Shown in pieces: positions 10,374 to 15,334 of a stretch of DNA of 15,334 nucleotides (within the stretch, counting starts at the first letter, position 1; the number at the start of each line of letters is the position of its first letter). The notes beneath the pieces were generated by a model. It had not been told where the DNA came from. It saw nothing but the letters and a program-made list of their open reading frames with translations, and made no database searches. The translations under genes and the position numbers were made by a program. The DNA lies in contig CAJVPP010002318.1 in assembly GCA_910592005.1 (NCBI GenBank), positions 1-15,334 on the forward strand. Reading direction: 5' to 3'. Source of the stretch: Funneliformis mosseae. Its lineage: Eukaryota; Glomeromycota; Glomeromycetes; Glomerales; Glomeraceae.

Positions 10374-10485
10374 AGTGTTTTGTTTTTTGTTAGGTTATTG
10401 GATACTTTTGGGTGATGCAAAGCGCACCGTGGTTATTATTTTGTTTTCTGCTATTTTTTGGTATGGTGGAGAAGCAGAAAGAGTT
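10374..10485 (-). promoter_or_regulatory. 5' leader of copy A, expected internal promoter region
   Basis: These 112 bases lie between the 5' target-site duplication and the ORF1 ATG. LINEs carry their promoter inside the 5' end of the transcript, so this region is where it would be. On the element strand it starts with a pyrimidine-rich run (ctctttctgcttctcc) and continues A/C-rich. I see no recognisable core element, so the promoter role is inference from position. Confidence 0.4.
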
Positions 10486-10499
10486 TTTATATTAAATAT
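10486..10499. repeat. Right target-site duplication of copy A, also left flank of copy B
   Basis: This is identical in all 14 bases to 3026-3039. One base later (10501) the T-rich tail of copy B begins, so the same 14-mer is both the 5'-side duplication of copy A and the 3'-side flank of copy B. If copy B made its own duplication, a third copy should lie beyond the right end of the window. Confidence 0.85.
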
Positions 10500-10731
10500 A
10501 TTTTTTTTTTTTAAAGTGCGGTAGTTTCACATAATCTTTATTAAGATAAAAGTATAATATAAAATAGAATACAAATCAAAAAGAAAAAATGAAAATCTCG
10601 TACAGAAAAGAAAAACTAAACTATAGAAGACCGACCCTGCACTCCCTCAGATCAATTCTAATCTAAGCTAAAACTATCACTTCTGAGTACAAACGAAAAG
10701 TAAAACAGGAGAGGGCTTGGCCACTACTGCA
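10500..10731 (-). other. 3' UTR and A tail of copy B
   Basis: A run of T on the plus strand at 10501-10512 is the tail, and the family's terminal block aaagtgcggtagtttcac follows. On the element strand this lies downstream of the ORF2 stop at 10732-10734. It aligns with 3040-3267 with scattered substitutions and a few small indels. Confidence 0.85.
10537..10542 (-). terminator. Polyadenylation signal AATAAA, copy B
   Basis: AATAAA on the element strand, about 23 bases before the A tail, at the same place as in copy A. Confidence 0.7.
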
Positions 10732-11175
10732 CTAAAAATTCATCCAGTGGGATCCAAGTTGCACCATGGTGTTTATTAGATCAGCGTTATTGTTGTTAGT
10801 AGGAATACTATAGGGAAGTTCAAAACCTGTAGAAATGAAATTGTCCTTTTTATCTTTGAGAATAATGTTTGCAGCTTTCTCAATGGCAGATTGACTGGTA
10901 CACCTATCAATCCAAAACTATTGTGATTCTTTATAAATGAGATGCATGAAGGATGAACACGCAGCAAGAGCCGTAGGCATATAAGGAAGGTTATTGTAAA
11001 TGAGATCAAAGAGGGTAGTGGGAACAATACCTTTAATGAGGACCACAAAGGAGAAGGAGGTTGAGAGGTCCCACCAATTAAGATTATCAATATCAATTGA
11101 TTATGCATTGGTAATGACTTTAAGGTAGTATTTAACTTGTTGTATGAGCAGTTTCATTTGGTAGACAACTATCAG

Positions 11176-11226
11176 ACAAGTCCATATGTGGAAGAAGTCT
11201 TCATCTGCAGCCTCACATTGAGGACA
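11176..11226 (-). other. Intact C-terminal CCHC finger of ORF2 (copy B)
   Basis: The reading CPQCEAADEDFFHIWTC gives C-x2-C-x8-H-x3-C, the finger found after RNase H in many LINE ORF2 proteins. Ligand codons are 11224-11226 and 11215-11217 (Cys), 11188-11190 (His) and 11176-11178 (Cys). It is the better guide to the family's ancestral state, since copy A has lost two ligands. Confidence 0.8.
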
Positions 11227-14173
11227 CAAAGCTGAGAGTGAGAATAACGACGGGTGTCTAGTTTTCAAAATTTCGACTGTAGGAAGCATTTCTAGCAGTC
11301 GTTAGAATTTTTTATTCTTGTGGTGAATGCTACATATGATGTATGATTGGTAGCGACATTATTACTGAGGCAGAAAAAGGTGGCGAACCAATTGATTTTG
11401 AAAAACTGCTGATACTTGTTGAGTACATGCAATGATAAAATTTGCTGAAGATGCTTATGTTAGAAGATATCTTTTATTAGTTGCCTAATCGGAAGGAGTA
11501 TAGGTTGGTTGTTATAGTTAAAACAACTTTGTGAAGCAGCTGCTATATTAAATTGCATTGCTGGAAGGGTGAAAGCTTCTTTCGCCATAGTGTCTACTTT
11601 ATTGTTTAAAGTGTTGTTTGAATGCGCTTTAACTTTAATCAAGTAGACGTCCAGGCTATGCATAGAGATTACTTGAAAAAGGCAAGACCAAAGCATGAAA
11701 TTATTGATTTTCAGAAAAGGTCTGAAAGTGGGAGACTGCTTCTTGAGGAAACTAAATTTGTTAAATTATAATATGATAATGGCTGAGTCAGTATAAATTC
11801 TGACTTTACAATTTGGAGGAATAATCAGAAGGCAGTGAAAAGAGCTGCAAATTCAGGAATTGATGATGATGGAAAGCTGGAAGTCAACGCAGTGCTAAAG
11901 GAAATCATGGGTGAATTCTAGTGACATTGTAGCCAAGCAAGTCCCATTTTGATTGAATGATGACTGACATTTGTAAGAGATCCGTCAGTATAAAACTCTA
12001 ACTCAGTAGCAGAAACAAAATTAGAAGAAAGTGTTAGTAATTTTTCTTTTTGTGGGGAAGAGATAAATCTATCTATATATGAGCTATAATTATGAGGAGT
12101 CACAGAGGACGGTACATTTAAAATATGGAGCTGATAGGACGCAACTGCGCAAGTTAAAACTAGTTCGTTTAGGGCACCAATAGAAAGCGCTGTAGAATTG
12201 GAACTGTTATAATAAATATTATGAAAGGCTGCACAGTATATTTGAGGAATGCTGATATAGCAGTATGACTTGTTTGTTGAAAGAGTATTTTGATTATGTA
12301 AGGAGCAGTGGGAGCATGGTGTTAATTTGGTACTATGATCAGTTGCCTTTTCAAAATTATAATATCTGAGGTGCAAAGTGTGTTGATCAGCGTGGGTGAT
12401 GCGTCCAATGACAAAGTTATTAAGATTGAATATCCAATCCACAGCGTACGATCTATAATCAGGGGTAAGGTGTTATTGCTTTAAAGTATAGCCATACATG
12501 AGGTTGTGTGGAAATGTTTTAGTGATGAATCTTTTAGTTGATGGTTGTAAATACTGTTCCATAATATTGAACTATTTGGGGGTTCTGACAAATCTTGTTT
12601 GTTGATATGTAATGTGAATGAGGTCTTTGTAGGAGAACATATAGTTACTAACACAATTGACTAGTTATTTAGCATAAAGAACTGAGCATTTTCTAAGGTC
12701 TAGAACGTGGTTTCTATAGATGGGTTTAATAAGGTCTAAAATCGAAGTGGTACCTCCTGATACTAGATTATTTGAGTATAATGAAACGCAGAGATTAAAG
12801 TTCAGATTATTTAAAGTACTAAGCAAAGCTAGAAGCCAATCATCTTTGGATCGCTGGGTAGTATACGGCCATCGTACTAAAGGATTGATATGCAACCATT
12901 CCCGAGTTTGAAGTTGTCTAATACGAATTTTAAATGTAAGACCTAATAAGTTGGGTTCATTGACCATCTGCAAAAGAACACTATTAAGATTTTGAATAAT
13001 TCTTTGGTGGAGAGGAGTAATGTTATAGAAGTAGTGTGATAGGAAAAACGAGGATGGCATTTTCCATGAGAAGTGCAATTTAGAGCAGAGGAAAGCTACA
13101 TATGAGGCCATAATTCTAGCACAGTGTTTTTCTGAAGGAAGTGTGAGTTGCGATTTGTATTCTATTCGTAGTAGAATAACTGTGTTGAATATATAAGTAA
13201 GGTGAGCGTCTGTTAGTTTTTTTGATCACATTATAGTGGTTGTCGATTTGATCTCTTCGTAAATTTGGTTGGTGATAAACGTTCTATTATCTGTTAACGA
13301 GATCCAGACTCTGAGGTATCTAACACTTTCATTAGGCTTTCGTGTAGTGATGTGATGAGTGGTGTTAAGGTTGGCAATGCTAAAGGGCTCAGACATAGTC
13401 TTGTTTACCAGGAGTTCTGACTTGGGCCAATTAACCTGTATGTCGTTGAAGGAATAGAAACTGTTAGCAATGCTAATAATTGATGTCAAGTTGTTAGCAG
13501 ACTTGGCAATCCATAGGGTATTGTCTATGAATGCTAGAGCTGGAATCCTTGCAGACATGCATTACATAGTAGGAAGCTGAACATCAGGTTGCCAATTGCA
13601 ATTCATTTTATATCTGTGAGGTGACTTCTAAATTCTACAAAGTAGCAGATCATAATAAATACATCACAAAAGGGGTGAAATGACTTCTCTTTGGTCAATG
13701 CCTAAAACTACAACATAGAGATCTGTATTGCCATGAGCAGTGAAGATTCTGTTGAGTCTGGAAATGAATAATTTCATAATGATATTGATGTAACTGAAAG
13801 GGATTCGTAACCTTTCCATTGCTTTGACCAATGTAAAAACATTGACGCAGTCATATGCTTTGAACATGTCTTGTAAGAGGACCCAGAGTTCAGATTTATT
13901 GGTGATGGCATCTGTTTAATGTTGTCTATTATATGTATGGGGTCAAAAGTAGATTTAAAAGGCAATCCAGCAAAATTCGATCCTTTCAAAATATTGTGTT
14001 GTATAATTATTGATGCAAGTCTGTTATTGAGTAATTTTACAAAGGCTTTCCTTGGGCATTCCAGAAGCATTATTGGATGGGTATTATTAAGATCAAATTC
14101 CCATGGTTTGGGTTTAGGAATTGGATATACATAAGCAAAATTCCATCTCGAGGGAATTAAAGAAATTTAAAGG

Positions 14174-14207
14174 CAGCCACAAATGATTAACCAGAGGTAT
14201 TTTCTGC
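14174..14207. repeat. 34-base inverted repeat, inner arm
   Basis: This is the exact reverse complement of the last 34 bases of the window (15301-15334). It is the first part of the minus-strand portion of copy B, and the other arm is the end of its plus-strand portion. The true repeat may extend past the window end. Copy A differs from both arms at several positions in the same stretch. Confidence 0.9.
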
Positions 14208-15334
14208 CCTTCTTTTGTCCTGATACTTCGTCAAGAATCAATTATATTTGGATGTCGTTAGAATTAACCTTAAATATCCTCATGTGCCAAACAGTATCTA
14301 TGATACCCTCTGTCTCTGACCATTCGGTTGTAATGACTTCATTATCTGACTTCCTGACCACTCCTTCAAATGACTGAAAATGCCCTAGAAAAAGTTTTTT
14401 CATTTTACTTCCACATGGATGACCAGAAATAGGCCAAATTCGCAGCCAAAGTTGACAATATCACTAAAAACAGTTCTCTTAAAAACCTCTCTATTACAAA
14501 GATTTAGATACAGTCCTCATTCAACAGTTCATGAAATGTATTTTAAGAATCAATCATTGCAGCGGCTAAATCCTGCATACTAGTAAGCAAAGTTAGAACA
14601 ACCCGTTTTAAAAAACGACCAATAGGCCTCTCAACCATTTATAAGAATATCAAGACCTTACACAAATTCAACAAACTTACTCGAGCATGCCTAGATGATA
14701 CAACTAAGTGTTCAGAATGGTCATCTAAATATAAAGACTTTCTCACCATTGCTTACTCAAAAGGTCTAAACGTCATAGCTGTGAACATTAACCATTCTTT
14801 AGTTCATATCAATTCCGTTATCACTAATACCAGATTATTACTAGTCAGTCTTTATGTTGAAGTCAAACTCAAAGAACAGGAATTCAAAATTAAGAGCATC
14901 CAACAAGCACTACAAGCCTGTATAGATGACTATAACGCTGATCCTTCGCGTATAATTGACTCCATATTGAATAGGAAAAGAAAAATTATTACTCTTGATA
15001 GATGTCTGGACAATTCCAAAATTAATAAGCCATTACTGACTAACGAAATCAACGTAAAAAATGAAGTCAATAGACATTTTCAACAAATCGCAGGAACAAC
15101 ACACTGTGACAAAACAATTTCAAAAGAATGGATATCCACATACCAACCAATTGATGATATTGATCCGTCTATATATGATCAGCTTACCTCGTTTCTATCG
15201 GCTGACGAATGGTATAGGATTATAGAATGTCTGCCCAATGACAAAGCTACAGGTCCCTCTTCTATATCTAATGAAATGCTTAAGCATCTGGGTCCACAGA
15301 GCAGAAAATACCTCTGGTTAATCATTTGTGGCTG
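14208..15334 (+). pseudogene. Inverted ORF2 segment: endonuclease C-terminus to early RT (copy B)
   Basis: Read on the plus strand, this starts with the endonuclease end: SSRINYIWMS, then SVSDHSVVMTSLSDF at about 14310-14356. The linker at 14357-14546 carries several stops and at least one frameshift. From 14547, just after a TAA that is CAA in copy A, one frame is open for 262 codons to the window end. It contains KLKEQEFKIKSIQQALQA, DPSRIIDSILNRKRKII and CLPNDKATGPSSISNEM. This matches the linker and the start of reverse transcriptase in copy A (about 7510-6735), where one codon is TAA (7143-7145) against CAA here. There is no ATG near its start, because it is the middle of a longer gene. 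It is partial, continuing beyond the window or ending near it. Confidence 0.88.
15301..15334. repeat. 34-base inverted repeat, outer arm at window end
   Basis: This is the partner of 14174-14207 with 34 of 34 bases matching in reverse complement. It shows that the plus-strand segment reaches exactly the part of ORF2 where the minus-strand segment begins, so the two pieces together cover ORF2 with a short overlap. Confidence 0.9.

Larger units (their letters stand above)
3040..10485 (-). mobile_element. Full-length decayed LINE, copy A
   Basis: This is a non-LTR retrotransposon of about 7.45 kb read on the minus strand. From its 5' end (10485) it has a 112-base leader, ORF1, ORF2, a 3' UTR of about 215 bases and an A-rich tail (T-rich on the plus strand, 3040-3052). 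It has no long terminal repeats, and both sides carry the same 14-base duplication, which shows that both ends are present. The order RRM/CCHC ORF1, then endonuclease, reverse transcriptase, RNase H and CCHC finger in ORF2 places it broadly with LINEs that carry an apurinic-type endonuclease and RNase H (I-like or related groups). The exact clade is not decided here. Both ORFs contain several nonsense codons and frameshifts, so the copy is dead. Copy B next to it is a diverged member of the same family. Confidence 0.92.
10732..14207 (-). pseudogene. LINE ORF2 3' part, decayed: RT, RNase H, CCHC finger (copy B)
   Basis: The sequence starts at the inversion break in the middle of the early reverse transcriptase (RKYLWLIICGC) and ends at TAG 10732-10734 after QLGSHWMNF. 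Reverse transcriptase motifs present are YPIPKPKPWEFDL, KAFVKLLNNRLASII, LQDMFKAYD (motif A Asp at 13868-13870), GIDQREVISPLL and AFIDNTLWIA. The last replaces the second catalytic Asp by Asn. RNase H keeps its first Asp in YTDGS (11984-11986), the Glu in SSIPEF, the His (11622-11624) and the last Asp (11592-11594). The zinc finger with all four ligands is at 11176-11226. Damage includes a frameshift near 13915, stops near 13664, 13226 and 11460, and a frameshift inside RNase H near 11830. The frame changes again before the finger. Not functional. Confidence 0.88.
10500..15334 (-). mobile_element. Second LINE, copy B, 5'-inverted, runs off the window
   Basis: This copy belongs to the same family as copy A, with frequent substitutions and some indels between them. 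The minus-strand part, 10500-14207, aligns colinearly with 3040 to about 6740 of copy A (tail to early reverse transcriptase). From 14208 the continuation is on the plus strand and covers ORF2 from the endonuclease C-terminus to the start of reverse transcriptase, matching copy A from about 7845 down to 6735. No ORF1 is seen in the window. The arrangement is that of a 5'-truncated and 5'-inverted insertion. A separate plus-strand element lying head to head is the alternative. Confidence 0.85.

Noticed and set aside
10125..10524. Plus-strand open frames opposite ORF1
   Set aside because: They lie antisense to the ORF1 reading with its recognisable N-terminus, cross the target-site duplication and the T-rich tail of copy B, and show no motif of their own.
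10776..11108. A separate leucine-rich membrane protein on the minus strand
   Set aside because: It is a shifted frame over the ORF2 C-terminus of copy B. The homologous stretch in copy A (3280-3693) reads the true frame with WIDRCNRQSAIEKA.

Overview
The window looks like nuclear DNA of a eukaryote, most likely an arbuscular mycorrhizal fungus of the Rhizophagus type (Glomeromycotina). This rests on the very AT-rich intergenic DNA and on the style of the encoded reverse transcriptase and RNase H, which resemble the abundant retroelement proteins I remember from Rhizophagus. No host gene, tRNA, rRNA or CRISPR array could be supported. Almost everything after about 3.0 kb is non-LTR retrotransposon (LINE) sequence.

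Layout. Bases 1-3025 are AT-rich intergenic DNA. They hold a small MITE-like inverted repeat (861-941), a doubtful 29-codon reading frame (1958-2047) and a pair of TAACCT-rich direct repeats (2801-2933). Bases 3026-10499 hold one complete but decayed LINE, here called copy A, on the minus strand. It is bounded by an identical 14-base target-site duplication at 3026-3039 and 10486-10499. Copy A has, in its own 5' to 3' order, a short 5' UTR, ORF1 (two RRM-like folds, a CCHC zinc knuckle, a coiled coil), ORF2 (endonuclease, reverse transcriptase, RNase H, a C-terminal CCHC finger), a 3' UTR with an AATAAA signal, and an A-rich tail.

A second LINE of the same family, copy B, starts directly beside it. 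Its tail (10500-10512) abuts the right-hand duplication of copy A. It runs on the minus strand to 14207, covering reverse transcriptase to 3' end. There the sequence flips: 14208-15334 is the next upstream part of ORF2 (endonuclease C-terminus, linker, start of reverse transcriptase) on the plus strand. The plus-strand part reaches, at the last 34 bases of the window, the same sequence with which the minus-strand part begins. This is the structure expected of a 5' inversion made by twin priming.

Both copies are broken by nonsense codons and frameshifts, and neither could encode a working transposition machinery. Copy A keeps the reverse transcriptase aspartate pair but has lost zinc ligands. 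Copy B keeps the zinc finger but has Asp to Asn in the reverse transcriptase active site. I saw no new enzymatic system. The points of interest are the element's domain architecture, the double use of one insertion site and the inversion junction.
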